From positions 160,768,391 to 160,832,390 of the forward strand of contig CM061142.1 of the NCBI GenBank assembly GCA_030789695.1: DNA of 64,000 nt, written 5' to 3'. The DNA is from Scilla litardierei (lineage: Eukaryota; Streptophyta; Magnoliopsida; Asparagales; Asparagaceae). The notes beneath the pieces were generated by a model. That model was not told the origin of the DNA, made no database searches, and saw nothing but the letters and a program-made list of their open reading frames with translations. The translations under genes were made by a program, and so were the position numbers. Shown here in pieces: positions 11,801-23,558 of this stretch (the stretch's first letter is position 1; every line of letters starts with the position of its first letter).

Positions 11801-12180
11801 ATGAAAATTGGAGCATTCACTTATAAGTTCGTTTTTTCTAAATATGATTTAGACAGACCAACTTATATGAATTAGCCAGATAGTTTTCAAGGTCAGTGGG
11901 AGCGTATAAATTACATGCGAGGCATCAAAGGGGTGGAATATTTATTTTGACAAAGTAATCAAAGAGTTTGATACTTTATCAGAAATAGATATGAGCCCAT
12001 TAAAATGACCGATAACTAATTTGAAAATTATTATCGTAAGGTACGATGAATTGGATAAGATCCAAGTAAATAAAAATATTATGGATTCCGAAAGACCAAA
12101 TGAATTATTTGAATGAGATTCAAATGTTTGGTCTAACATGAACATAGAAACCCCTCAAGTCTATAGTGTAGACGGTTTTA
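8846..12180 (+). other. Non-coding internal region of element 2
   Basis: No credible ORF. It contains four dispersed copies of a TTGAGCTACACTCAA-type stem-loop (9521-9535, 9889-9903, 10352-10366, 10492-10508). It also has a two-copy repeat around CCCAAACCGAYGT...GAATACACCGAGCG (about 9599-9632 and 9686-9718). The remainder looks like heavily mutated former polyprotein sequence that I cannot assign by eye. Confidence 0.5.
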
Positions 12181-12234
12181 GCAGATCCACTCACGAAGGC
12201 TCTACCACATGAAGTCGAGAAAACTTATGTGTAA
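12181..12234 (+). pseudogene. RNase H C-terminal remnant, element 2
   Basis: Seventeen codons plus a stop read ADPLTKALPHEVEKTYV, which is the conserved end of plant copia RNase H (ADxLTKxLP). It is followed by about 36 bp and the polypurine tract before the 3' LTR, the correct position for the polyprotein terminus. It is the only piece of pol I recognise in this element and assigns it to Ty1/copia, + strand. Confidence 0.75.
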
Positions 12235-12270
12235 AAACGGTATAAGATACCGAGATAAATGGGCCTGAGT

Positions 12271-12282
12271 GCAAGTGGGAGA
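12271..12282 (+). promoter_or_regulatory. Polypurine tract of element 2
   Basis: GCAAGTGGGAGA directly precedes the TGTAGGAG start of the 3' LTR, the expected site for plus-strand DNA priming. Confidence 0.7.
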
Positions 12283-14410
12283 TGTAGGAGAATAATGCCC
12301 TCCAGGCTATTTATCTCTGTGTGAATAGCACAAACGTCTTGTTCGAAATAACAGTAAGCTGTTTGGTAATGATTTATCTAAGTTATATTATAATGTAGAC
12401 AATAACTTAGGTAAAGTCCTGAGACTTTATGCAAGGTCAAACAGGTATCGAGATGAGTATCTCGATCATGGAGAAATGTTTGACCGTCTGTAGCATAAGT
12501 CTAAAAGGGTTCGTGGTCGTAGATGTTTCGAGACAAGGATATCGAAACATCGGATAGACCATTGTGTCTTAGTCTTCACCGTTTAGCGGTGGCGATGATC
12601 TCATGATCGTTCGACTTGGCGAAGTCGGAGACGAGACACAGGTGCTCATTTAAGAATGAGTTCACTGAACGATCCACAAGAGTTATCATATGGTTACGTT
12701 GACCAATCTGTCAATGATAACTCTTAGTGATGAAAGGTTAGTTGGTCTTTTGACTTGAGGTCATTTTACGAACCTTTGCGTGAACAGTGCCATTTAGATC
12801 ACTGACCTGACTTCGAGGCTAGGCCTGTTGAAAGGTCTTTGATTGGGTGTCACTTGAAGCAAACGAGGAGAGTAGTGGCCAAGACAGGATTCGTCTCTCC
12901 CGGTCAATGAGAGTTAGTGTCGTAGAGTTAGTTCGGTCTTTAGTTAAATCTCTGCGCAGAGTTTGTTGGAAGAAGTCCAACATTAGTTGACTAAAGATCG
13001 ATAGAAACTAACCGGAGTCAAGTTATTGGGGTTGACAGTTTGACCGTACCCTAGACTTGACCTACACGACATAGTTAAGACGAAGAGACTATAACTGCGG
13101 AATTCATCACGGAAACAGTCAGGTGGTCCCGAAAATACTCATGTCAATGAGTTAACCACATAATGATGATTCCTGAAGCAGGGACGGCAACCACTGCTCG
13201 TGGTCACTACCGTATAGAGCTTCGAGCCCAACCTGTTGTAAGGGTCAGGCTGTAGGGTCTCACACAAAGTGCGATCTTCGTCTAGTAATAGGTAGACATT
13301 AGTTAGGGAGAATATTTGCATTTGATGCAAAGGGATGGAATAATTGCATTTGATGCAATAGGAAAATTTAAGCTTAGATAGGGACTAATTTGCATTTGAT
13401 GCAAAAGAGATTAAATGTGTCTTAAATTGTTTAAGACAATATTTAATGAATTAAATACAAGGAAAAGTTTACGGGTAAGACGGGAACGTCCCGTTCTAGA
13501 CCCAGGTTCGAACGACGTCCAAATCGGACGCCAGATGCCCAAGATACGCTAAAAACAGACCCAAAGAATAAAGCCCACAACTTAAACTGCATTTGATGCA
13601 GAATTAATTGTGTGGGGCAGCCTTGGGCCCGGCCCAATGGCCAGGCCACTGCAAAAATAAGAGAAAAGGGGGGGCGCCGTGTGGCGCCCCCCGATTGGCC
13701 AAAGCCAGGCGCCCTCTTGGGCGCCTGGCAGATACGCGGGCCCGGGCTTTGCCCGGGCCCGGGTAATTGCGTGCCCGTGCGTTGCACGGGCCGCCATGCG
13801 CGGGCAGAGGCACATGCAGTGCACGCGCCTTGGGGTGCGTGCGCTGCACACGCCTGGCGCAGCGGGCCCCGCACGCAGCCCTAGGGCTGCGTGCCTCTTA
13901 CGACGGCTGGGTTTGTGCATTTGGGTGGGGGTTTTGGTGACTTTGGACACTCAATTGGTGGGTCAAACGACCTCTGATTGACGAACGGTTTTTTCCTATA
14001 CGTTCACCGTTGAACGCCCTTTGTATTGATAGGTTGTATCAATCATGAAGCTCAACGGTGAGTGAGTTAAAATTCACGGAAGTTTGCACTTTGTGAAGTG
14101 CAAACTAACTTGATTTTAATTAACTCAAATTAATAGTCCCACATCGGATTTTGAGAAAAGGGGAGAGTCTGCCGCCTATATAAATAGGGGTCTGCTCTCC
14201 TCCTCAAAACTCGTCTCAAGCTCTAGATCTGAGCGGCTCTCATAAATGTTGGAGCACGCTCGGATCTAAGCTAAATTAATATTTCTCTATCTCCCTATAA
14301 ATTTCTGCCTTACTCCTGAGGGCTCTAGCAAAGCCGCAAAGGAGTTCGGATTCTCGATCCGAAATCTTGGCGAAGGTTTCACTCGCGTGAAACTTTCTTC
14401 GGCGCGTGGT

Positions 14411-15992
14411 TGACGTGTGTCCGCCGCGCCCGCGGTGGTGGCCGCGTGGCAGCGGGGGGGGTTCTGGTTTAGATATTTGTAACCGCAAGCTCACGGTGTT
14501 GTAGTATGGCTTGGGGGTCGAACACAGGGAGGCTACGATGTGCTTGTGTCAAGGAGGACCAAAATCACCCCGTGGGCGAGCTAGCCCGAATCGGTTGATG
14601 GTTGTCACGGAAAGGAATGCAAGGTATGAACAATAAGAAAATAAACCCGGGACTTTGGTTTCTACTCCAACGAGCGACTCTCCCCGATACGACCTACGGG
14701 TAGGATAGCGATCGGAATTAGGGTCTATTGGTGAGACGTTTCCTCTGAAAGTGGTACCGGCATCCCATGGGCCCGATATTCCGGTCGGTGCCCAGGATGA
14801 TACATCGGACTTCCCGGATTCGATCAGTGGGCACTCCCGTGTCCATTAACACTGATCGATTCCAAGAGCACTAAGCTCGCAACGATAAATCTCAACGTCT
14901 CATCCTACCGCTCCCGCGCGCTAGGATTCGGCGTCTACGATAAGGGCGTGAGCTATGGCTAGGGAGTCAACCTCCAAGTTTATTCCCCCTTAACCCAACG
15001 GTCAAAGGATGTCTTTTTCCCGCCGATGACAATGAAACACCCCACGTAACCGTTAGAATCCGAATCCCTATCGATTTCCTAACCCTATGGATGCATCGGG
15101 AAGAGCCCCCGAAGGGGTTTCCGCCAAAATCCCAGATTTGGGAACTACTCACAAAAATTCATTAAAAAGCGATCTAAATGAAAATGAACCGTTGGAATCA
15201 TAATCAGACGATTGGAATGCGGAAGTAATAGAGTAATTAAGACAATACTAAAGTTTAAGAAAGATCCGACAACTTACAAAAGAACAGTAATTACAGCCGT
15301 CACAATAGGAGAAAACAGTAAAAACTAGCAGCTCCCCGTTTCTGGAACCCTAGGGGTTCTATTTATAGACTCTCGTATCACCCGGTCGGTTGACAAGTCA
15401 ACCGATCGGGTGATCCGTTACAGATAATAACAGAAAACAGCGAACTTTCACCCGGTCATATGAACCGGTCGGTTGAGTTCTTGGAGTGACCGGTTGGATC
15501 TTGGCGCCATCGGGTGAAGTGATCGGTTGGGCGCCCCTGTCTTCGGCTCTTCATCATCAGCTACAGATGAACCGATCGGGTGAGAGTCACCCGATCGGTT
15601 GGAATTTGGCTTGAGAAGACAGAGAGTCGGCCCCCGTTGAACCGGCCTGTGAACCGGTCGGGTGACTTTCACTTGAGCTCCGGCTGAGACCGGGTGGTGC
15701 ACGCGTGCATCACCCAATCGGTTGGAGATGATCAACCGACCAGGTGAGGGGCTGAAAGATGTATTCTTTGACGTTTGACCCCCTGGATCACTCGTGACTC
15801 CTCCCGTTGCTCCGGGGACTTGAGATATCGTCGTTAAACGTCCCCTACGTGGTCAATCTCCTGGAAACATGGAGAAACAAAGAAAAGTGAAAGAAAACGA
15901 GAAAATAAGAGAAAACGAATAAAAGACGGCGAAAAACACGGAGAAACACAAAAGAAAACGTGCGTGAATATATGAAATATAAACGCACGTCA
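14411..15992 (-). repeat. Element 3 3' LTR
   Basis: 1582 bp, TGACG..CGTCA. In the element's own orientation it starts at 15992. The palindrome cluster at 15376-15750 lies in U3, with a TATA box just downstream at 15362-15367. It pairs with 23559-25140. Confidence 0.9.
15362..15750 (-). promoter_or_regulatory. LTR promoter: CCGATCGG palindrome cluster plus TATA box
   Basis: TATAAA on the - strand at 15362-15367 (TTTATA on +). Ten bases upstream of it begins an 18-bp stem with one mismatch, ATCACCCGGTCGGTTGAC (15377-15394) and 15397-15414. A perfect 14-bp stem AACCGATCGGGTGA (15570-15583) with 15587-15600 follows, then several single CCGATCGG-like sites up to about 15745. The other LTR has the same cluster at about 24525-24898, with TATA at 24510-24515. 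Confidence 0.75.
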
Positions 15993-17620
15993 AAATCCCC
16001 CAAGCTGAACTCTTCCTCGTCCTCGAGGAAGACGAGTGAGAGTAGGAGCTCGGAGGGGAAAAATAGAGAGAAAGAGAGAAAAAGAAAACTCTAAATCCTA
16101 GATCGTCCGTCAGAGCCAACAAAATCAAAAACGACACACCAAGCAAGCAAACGTCAAATCACATCACCTAACCTAGGAAAACGAGTCCTGATAAGTGTTG
16201 TGGGCCCACGCGGTGAAGCGCGTGTGAGTGCGGTCGTGTGCTAGCAAATGGTGTCACTTTCTACAATGTGCTATGAGCTCATATACGCAAATATAGGAAA
16301 TGACCCAAATACCGATTCGAATTTGAAACTGCGGTGAATATTAGTTCGAGCATGCATGAGAAGAGTATAAGAAGTGAAACGTATCATGCGTCGGGGACTC
16401 CACAACTAGGGTTAAGGAAATCACGCCACTATAGCCTAGATACTAGCTAAAAAGTTCCTAAGCCAAGTGTTTTCGAAAACGATGGGGGTTGAGATGATGT
16501 GGAGTAGAACACTCGGTGCAAATTCTCGCCTTCCCTTTATTCTCGGTAGAAATTTTTTTTGGGTTTTGGGTATTTGTATTTTTTTTTTTGGCTTTTTGGC
16601 TATACAAAATTTTTCCTTTCTTTTCCTTTTGGGTTTTTCTTTTCTTTTCACTTTTTTTTGGATTTTTGGGTTTTTGGCTATACACATGTGTACTCTCCCA
16701 AGTTGGAGAACGGTACACGACGAGGGGATTTGCACCAAGTAAAACAAAAAAGAAGTCGAAATCTAAACACTTGGGCAAAGGAAACTATTCTCGCTAAATA
16801 GAGCATAGGCTAAATGGGTTATCCTAGTCCTTAATTGTGGAATCCCGACGCATGCGAAGTGAAATATACGATATAAATATAGCATGCATATAGTAGAAGC
16901 AAATACCACATATTCAAATCGAAGCATGATAATCTAGGGGTCATTCCTGGACAGGTATATAAAGTAAAATAACAAAGTAGAAGCACACCAAACAGATAGG
17001 CACGACGCATGACTCACAAAAAGCTAAGTGGACCCACAATGCGTGAAATGCAAGAAGACTCGAAATCCTAGGGTCAGTGAGTGTGATTGTCGATGCCGTG
17101 CTAGGTGTGTGTGACTTTGTGGCGATTCATCATAGGATTCATCTCTAGGAGAAAGAGATAAAAAGAAGAGAAGAGAAAAAGGAAAAAAAATAAAAAACAC
17201 GATGAAAACGACACAAAAACGAAAAAGAAGGACTCAAATGGCGCACATAGTGCGACTCCCCCAAGCTGAAGTTTGCATTGCCCTCAATGCAATATGAGTG
17301 AGTACGGGAGGGCAATGAAAATGGGGGGGAATTCGCACCGACACAAAGAGAAATGAAAACGAGGAAAACACAGAGATGAAACTAAAAATAAAGAAAGATC
17401 AAAATCAAAATCAAACGACACGAAAATAGAAATAAAAATACACAACACGACACTCAAAAGGGGAAAAACAAGCACACACACAAAAATGAGAAAAACAACA
17501 AAACACGACAACACACCAAAATAGACGTCCCCCAAGCTAGACATGACAGAACTAGCAAATAAAATGTGATCGTGAAATGCAGAAATATGCAAGGGGGAGT
17601 CAAAAACAAATAAGGTGAAA
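15993..17620 (-). other. 3' non-coding region of element 3 with three polypurine-like tracts
   Basis: CCCCCAAGCT (AGCTTGGGGG on -) occurs next to the LTR at 15997 and again at 17258 and 17529. Each copy is followed by a small hairpin: TTCCTCG/CGAGGAA at 16013-16030, TTGCATTG/CAATGCAA at 17273-17292, and GCTAG/CTAGC at 17535-17555. Only the first is correctly placed to prime at the LTR. The rest is A/T-rich low-complexity DNA without a credible ORF. Confidence 0.65.
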
Positions 17621-19641
17621 TCAGAAAGCAGGAGGAGGTGAGTCCTCGTCCTCCTCGGAAGAGGGTGTGGATGGGTGGTCGAGGGAGGCTGGGGGTGTGC
17701 GGAGAAGTGGGGAACGAGGTGGTGGAATAGGGGCAGCGGTGGTGTGAACGATAGAAGGAGTGTCGATGGAGGTGGGTGGTGGTGGTAGGACGGCGATCAA
17801 GGCGGTGGTGAGAGGAATAGAAATGGGGGAAGAAGATGTGGTGGTGACGGTAGTGGGTGGTGGTGGAAGAGATCTGGAGCGCACCGACAATTTCCTCCGA
17901 CGCACGTATGCAGTGATGGTGGAGGAGGGAGGGGGTAGGGTGGGTGCGATGGAAGTGGTCAGGAGGGGGGAAGTGGATACCGGGAAGGGAATAGGGGAGG
18001 GAGGAGAAGAATGTGGTGAGGGAGGTGATGGATGTGGGGATGTGTGGGAGGGTGGAGGAGAAGATCGTCGAGGTGGTGAAGGTGGAGGTGGTGAAGGTGG
18101 AGGTGGACCGTGGATGTGAGTGAGAAAGCGAAGAATGGCGGCCACGTTCCTCTCAAGTGCGAGGAAACGTGGGTGAGTGAGAAAAGAGGACGGTGATGGG
18201 TCCGAGGAGACAGAGGACATGGCGAGCTCACGAAGGGCAGCGACCTCCCTTTCAAGACCAAGACGGGCAGAGACCTGGCGGCGACAAAAAGATGTGGACT
18301 GACGTGAGGCAGAAGTGGTGCCGCCAGGTAAGGTGGAAGTGGTGCCGGCGGCGGTGGTCATGCCGGCACAGGAGACAAGGCCAGAAATGGCCGCAAAGAG
18401 GTGCTCAGACGTGATGGGCCCCGGAACAGAGACAGGACGACTCGGGCCAGCCCCTTTATCTCCCCGAGATGCAGGGATATCCAGCTCGCCTAAGTGGGCG
18501 GCAGAGGACGGTGGTATGCGTGCGTCCGCGGGAAGGAAAGGAAGGTTCAACCCCGCTAGGAAGTTGGGATCAGGTGGGAAGGTCCAATCTCCCACAAGAG
18601 CAATGGTCATGCGAGCGGGGTTGGGGAGAATGGTGTAGGGGGCTGGGGGGTGGCCATAATTGAAGATGAAGCGGCCATCGGAGTGGGGTCTAATCATGTG
18701 AATGTGCCGCAGGACATCAATATCTAGATGTGAGGGTCCTGCGGCAGCGGGAAGATTATTGGGGATGGGAATATTAAATTGGGGGTAAGAGCAAATGATA
18801 GTAATGATGCCCCCATAACAAAATTTCCCTTACCGGCCCGACTGATCTCGAGAAGCTTGTAAACAAGCTAATCGCCGCCATGGATGGGGACGGTAGGGTC
18901 CCTGAAGCTAATCCCATCATCGCCCCGGACAAAAGGGAAAGTCATGGCCTATAGGATAAAAAGGTCAGGGATAGTCACGGTGCCGGACTCGTCCCTAGGA
19001 AAAAATGCAGATGATATGATCCTGTAGGCCAAACGAAACACGAGATGAATGATGGAGGAGGCCTTGGCCCTTCCTCGGGGATAGTCATGAAATAGTGTAA
19101 GGCGGAACCAGAATTGATCGACGTTAAACTCGGGCGGGTACCCGTAGTGTCGGATGGAGTCATCCCCAAGATTGGGGAAACCAAATATATCGTTAATTGT
19201 GTTCAGATTTGTGGTGACACTCCTGTTACGCACCCGGAATTTTATGATCGACCCGGACTCCCAAACAAGTGTAGAGAGAAATTCGAGGGTGAGTGCCGGG
19301 TAGGATGCAACAGATGCATTAAGAAAGGCCAACCATCCTAAGTTAGCGAAAAGAGATTCGACCTCGGTGTAGACACCGAGGTCGACAAGTGTTTGTGTGT
19401 GCGGGAACTTAGTCGATAGATGCCCCTGAGCATCGAGCCTACGATAAAAATCCTTGTGTTCCTGGTTCCTAAAGATATACCCATGCGGGCCCAACATTGG
19501 GTCCACAGGGGGGATAACAGGCGGGGGAGGGCCAAGTGTCAGTGCTCGTGTGCGAGATGGGAGACGTGTTTGTTTACGTCTCTTTCGAGACGGCTCATCC
19601 TCCCGTATAATCTCCTTCCCCTTGACTTTATCCTTAGCCAT
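17621..19641 (-). pseudogene. ATHILA ORF-1-like extra protein with Pro-rich tail, broken
   Basis: Begins at ATG 19641 (MAKDKVKGKEIIRE) with a basic nuclear-localisation-like stretch PSRKRRKQTR. A domain with the pattern of plant ATHILA ORF-1 / putative plant transposon proteins follows (TLVDLGVYTEVESLFANLGW, TLEFLSTLVWE, TINDIFGFPN). TAG stops occur at 18949-18951 and near 18870, and a frameshift lies near 18800 before the frame reopens at 18697-17621. The second part is extremely Pro/Ser-rich (SPPPPSPPRRSSPPP) and ends SSEEDEDSPPPAF. Molecular function of this family is unknown to me. Its position downstream of gag-PR is where Athila elements carry an extra, sometimes env-like, ORF. Confidence 0.65.
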
Positions 19642-20069
19642 GCGTGAGTGTGCGTGTATGAATGAATGCAAAGGCGATGAATGCACACTAACACAAGCAA
19701 AATGAGCAAGCACAATTTATAGGGCAAAAATAGAAATGTGAGCGTAGGAGCGAGTGTACCCAAGCGAAATGGCGAAGCTTGCTTGTAGATGTCCCCACAC
19801 TGTGCAATGAGAGTAGCGTGGAGCCGCGGCGACCTCTTTCAGCAAGAATTTTCGAAATGGGTGTTGTTTGGGGGAAATTAGGTCAGAAATTTCGAAATGG
19901 AGGGGAGAGAGTGTGAAATTGATGGAGAGATTGGTGGAGGAAGTGGAGAGAGGGAGTGTTGGAGGAGTGGAGGAGGTGGGGAGAGCGAATCGGGCCGTTA
20001 GGGAGGAGAAGAATGTGAAACGACGGCTGCGATCGCGATCGGGCGAGGGTGAATGCGAACGGGTGGTCG

Positions 20070-20440
20070 GGGGTTTATATAGGGTTTTAAGTCGAACCGA
20101 TCGGGTGACTCGTCACCCGATCGGTTGACGGTTAGGTCAAAAATTCTTGCCGAAGAAGTGCTACAGGCGAACCGGTCGGTTGAATTGTCAACCGATCGGT
20201 TGGCCGCTCCACTCATTTTCCCGAGAATTGAGGGCTGCTCACCCGGTCGCCTCAACCGATCGCGCTCGAACTCAACCGATCGGTTGATATTTCCCAAAAA
20301 TTTCCCGAGAATTCTGCCCAGATCACCCGGTCTGCCACCCGGTCTCTCCATTCTTCAACCGATCGGTTCATTTGGGGACAGATTTTGGCTTGTATCTGAT
20401 ACATCCCAACCGATCGGGTGAGTTATCAACTGATCGGTTC
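20070..20440 (-). promoter_or_regulatory. Internal promoter-like block upstream of the extra ORF
   Basis: On the - strand a TATATAA box (20075-20081) is preceded upstream by CCGATCGG-type pairs like those in the LTR. A perfect 15-bp stem AACCGATCGGGTGAC (20095-20109) pairs with 20112-20126. Further pairs are centred at 20175/20195, 20259/20279 and 20413/20433, each 20 bp apart. The start codon of the extra ORF (19641) lies about 430 bp downstream. The arrangement repeats the LTR promoter. Confidence 0.65.
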
Positions 20441-20636
20441 GGGCTTAGTTTCCTGCAAAAAGCAACAGATTGTCTAAGTCCCTGAACGGATGTTCTCGCG
20501 GCTGATTTTATTTATAAAAATAGATAAAATAAAGTCAAGAATAACACTAAAAAGTGGGGCAAAAGTTTATAGCATGGGTTGCCTCCCATGAAGCGCACTT
20601 GTTTAACGTCGTTGGCTCGACGCCCGCAAGAGATGT
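20441..20636 (-). other. Short non-coding spacer in element 3
   Basis: Contains GGGTTGCCTCCCATGAAGCG (20579-20598) followed by a TTTAACGTC block, which I recognise as recurrent in plant gypsy elements of this type. No ORF is visible. It is followed on the - strand by the internal promoter-like block. Confidence 0.4.
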
Positions 20637-21077
20637 TCACGGTGGTTGATACGGGTGATGCCCGAAGTTCGGCATCTCTTCTTCATCGGAGCTTAAGGCC
20701 TTTGGAGCAGTCAGCGGCTGGATAAAGACTTGCTCGACTACCCTCTCTTTGTTCTTGGGATCCGGGGGCTTCTCTTTCGTATTGGCGCTTACCGCCATCT
20801 TCTTTAGGATCCGGACCTCGTCTTTAGTGAGGCCCATGGGTTCATTCCCCGTTTTCCTCGCAGGAGGGGCCTTGGGGAACCCGGGAGGGGTCATACGTGC
20901 TGCACTCGCTTTCCTAGCAGCATCATTGTTCTTAGGGCCGTCTTGGTCCTCTGAATCCCCCAAGTCATCGGGGGGGTTTCTTAAGAGAATCTCCCAGGAG
21001 CTCTCTTCAGCAGCTTTATCTTCCTCCACCTCTAGTAAATTACACCGAGGGGATCGGGATACTTCATGGACAATCAC
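20637..21077 (-). pseudogene. Post-protease ORF of element 3, unknown function
   Basis: 146 codons from a GTG overlapping the stop of the protease frame by one base step, so it is probably a frameshifted continuation. The protein is acidic and Lys/Pro-rich (DDLGDSEDQDGPKNNDAARK; LTKDEVRILKKMAVS). No RT motif is present. In a complete element RT would begin here, so the deletion of pol appears to start in this region. I cannot assign a function. Confidence 0.45.
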
Positions 21078-22228
21078 AGATCAAATTCGACCTTTTCCCC
21101 GCTGACGTTTAGCGAAAGTTTTCCGTTCTTCACATCAATCAAAACGCCAGCAGTGGCCATGAAAGGCCGTCCCAGGATGATGGGGGTGTGAGCGTCTTCA
21201 GGCATGTCCATGACTACAAAGTCCACTGGCACATGCACCCCTTTTACATTAACAGGGAGGTCATCCACAATCCCCACCGGATATTTGACCGACCGGTCAG
21301 CTAGTTGTAGGGTCATACCGGTGGGCTCCAAATCACCCATTCCTATCCTTTTATACATCGACAAGGGCATCAAACTTACACTCGCCCCGAGATCGACGAG
21401 TGCACGATGAATCTTTACTGCCCCGATCATGTAAGGAATAGAGAAGCTCCCCGTGTCTTTAAGTTTCGGCGGATTTGCCCTCTGGATGAGAGCGCTACAC
21501 TCCGCCGTCAACACTACTTTCTCCTTTCTAGACCCTCTCGTCACCAAATCCTTCAGGAATTTCGCATAGGAGGGGATTGTTTCGATTGCTTCCAGGAAGG
21601 GGATTTGCAAGCTCAGGTCCTTGACCATGGCGAAGAACTTGCCATATTTCTCGTCGATTTTGGCCTGAGCTAACCGTTGTGGAAAAGGCACAACGGGTTT
21701 GAACACTTTCGGGTTCCCTTCCTCGTTCTTCTTCCTCTCTTCTTCAGAGACTCCCTCCGGAGTCGTAGGATTTGATGACGAAGTACCGGCGTCGTTTGAT
21801 TTTTCGATCGGTCGTTCGATGACCAATGGTGCTTCCGGTCTGTTCGGGTGCACTCTAGTAGGGATTTGTGTCCCGCTTCTCAGAACGATAGCGGACACAT
21901 TCGCGTGCTCATGCACGAGTGCCGACGTTTGGGTTGCTCCCCTCGGGTTCACCTCCGGTTGTGGAGGCAATTGGTTTTGTGACCTTGCAAGGTTCGCCAC
22001 TTGTAACTCCAGCTGGGTTACTTGGTCCGTGAGGGCCCGTTGACCCATTTCCAGCTTTTGATTGATCTTCTCTTGGTTGGTTATATATTGAGTCAAGAGT
22101 GACTCAACCGGAGAGACGGCCCTCTGTTGGCCATACTGCTGCTGCTGCTGGATTGGCTGCTGATTCCTGGAGGCGTAAAATTGTTGCTGAGGTTGCTGCT
22201 GGTATTGTTGCTGCTGAATCTGATTCTG
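21074..22228 (-). pseudogene. Retropepsin-type protease, element 3
   Basis: Continues in frame from gag after a TAG at 22229-22231. It opens with a Gln-rich linker (to about 22100), then a coiled-coil-like stretch (EKINQKLEMGQRALTDQVTQ) and the aspartic protease: active site VDLGASVSLMPLSMYKRIG, where D-L-G replaces D-T/S-G as usual in Athila-type elements, and a C-terminal IILGRPFMATAGVLIDV flap/dimer region. It would process Gag. The frame ends at VEFDL just before the overlapping ORF. Confidence 0.8.
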
Positions 22229-23368
22229 CTATGGCCTAGCCAGCTGATATGTTTGTTGCTGCGGCTGCTGAGGTGGCGAGGGCTGAAATGGTGCCCGGTA
22301 ACCAAAGTTAGGGTGGTTCCTGTTGTTTGGAGAGTAGGCCGGGTTGGAATTGGTTCTTGGCGGATACGGCGCATTTCCCGTGGGGTTGTAAAATAGTGCG
22401 CTCGCCTGATCCAACGGTGGTGAGATGTCACCACCGTCGAATTCTCCAAAGATTTCAGATTCTACCGCTGCGATCTGTTGCGTACCGGCCCCACCGGCTC
22501 TTACCATTAGTGCGGAGATCTGGGTCGAAAGCAAGTCGAACTTGCTTGAAAGTTTTTCGACGTTCTCGACTCTGTGTATACCCCCAGACCTGGGTGTGGC
22601 TCTCTCATCACACCACCGCTCATTGTTGGATGCCATATTTTCCAGAATATGTCCGGCATCTTCCTCGCTCCTAGCCATGAAGGAACCCCCTGCCGCGGCG
22701 TCCATAGAAGATTTTAGGTCATCCCTCAACCCATTGTAGAACAGATTAATAATCTGCCACTTCGGAAGCTCATGGTGAGGGCATCTTCTTTGCATCTCCT
22801 TGTATCTCGTCCAAGCTTCATGCAAGGACTCGTGGCTGGCCTGGGAGAAGGAGGAGATCTCACTCCTCAACTTCATGGTCTTCCCCGGAGGAAAGAACTT
22901 CGTCAGAAAAGCATTGGAGAGCTTCTCCCAGGTATTGAAAGTGTTGGGGTCCTTCCCCCTAAGCCATTGCTTGGCTTTGTCTCGCAAAGAGAAGGGGAAC
23001 AGCTTCAGACGGATCGCCTCAGTCGTGACACCATTAATCCGGAAGGTGTCACATTTCTCCAAGAAGGAGTCTAAATGCTCGATCGGGCTCTCCATGGGTG
23101 CACCCGCAAACTGATCCTGCTGGATCCATGTCACCAAAGACGGCTTTAGCTCAAAGCTTTGGGCCGCAATAGCTGGAGAACGGATGGCGGAAGTGGACTC
23201 GATAGATGGCATCGAGTACTCCTACAGGGACTTGTGAGGTGGGGTGTTCTCCTCCATGGATTCGGGATCCTCTCTTCTTCGCTTCTCAGCGGCCAAGCAC
23301 CTAAGGGTGGCGTTAATCTCTGGATCAACGGGGATCAAGTCGTCAAGACTTCTTGAACTCCTGCGCAT
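22229..23368 (-). pseudogene. Gag of element 3 (Retrotrans_gag type)
   Basis: The likely start is ATG 23368 (MRRSSRSLDDLIPVDPEINA), in frame with the rest but broken by TAG at 23222-23224. The core matches plant gypsy gag (PIEHLDSFLEKCDTFRINGV, KAKQWLRGKDPNTFNTWEKL, LTKFFPPGKTMKLRSEISSF, ESLHEAWTRYKEMQRRCPHH). It forms the particle that packages element RNA. No CCHC knuckle is visible, typical of Athila gag. It ends at TAG 22229-22231 inside a Gln-rich stretch where CAG codons are common, so the stop may be a CAG-to-TAG change. Confidence 0.8.
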
Positions 23369-23535
23369 GAAAAACAACAGACACCCGTGAAGCGACAAGT
23401 GGGAAAGAAACAGATAAGATAAGAAATAAAAAAGAAAATAAAAAGGAAAAAGGAGAATGCGAAAATTATCGCAAGGTAGGGATAAGAGCTAGACACTAGG
23501 GTTCAAGAGATCCTAAAATAACAAGCACGTTGCCT

Positions 23536-23552
23536 CCCCGACAACGGCGCCA
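23536..23552 (-). promoter_or_regulatory. Primer binding site of element 3
   Basis: TGGCGCCGTTGTCGGGG on the - strand, six bases inside the 5' LTR. It resembles the tRNA-Asp-type PBS (TGGCGCCGTTGCCGGGG) of Athila/Tat gypsy elements, with one difference. Confidence 0.8.
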
Positions 23553-23558
23553 TAAACT

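Noticed and set aside
17760..18261. Gly/Val/Glu-rich + strand frame opposite the Pro-rich tail
   Set aside because: Antisense shadow of the SPPPP-coding - strand sequence, with no independent start context or domain.
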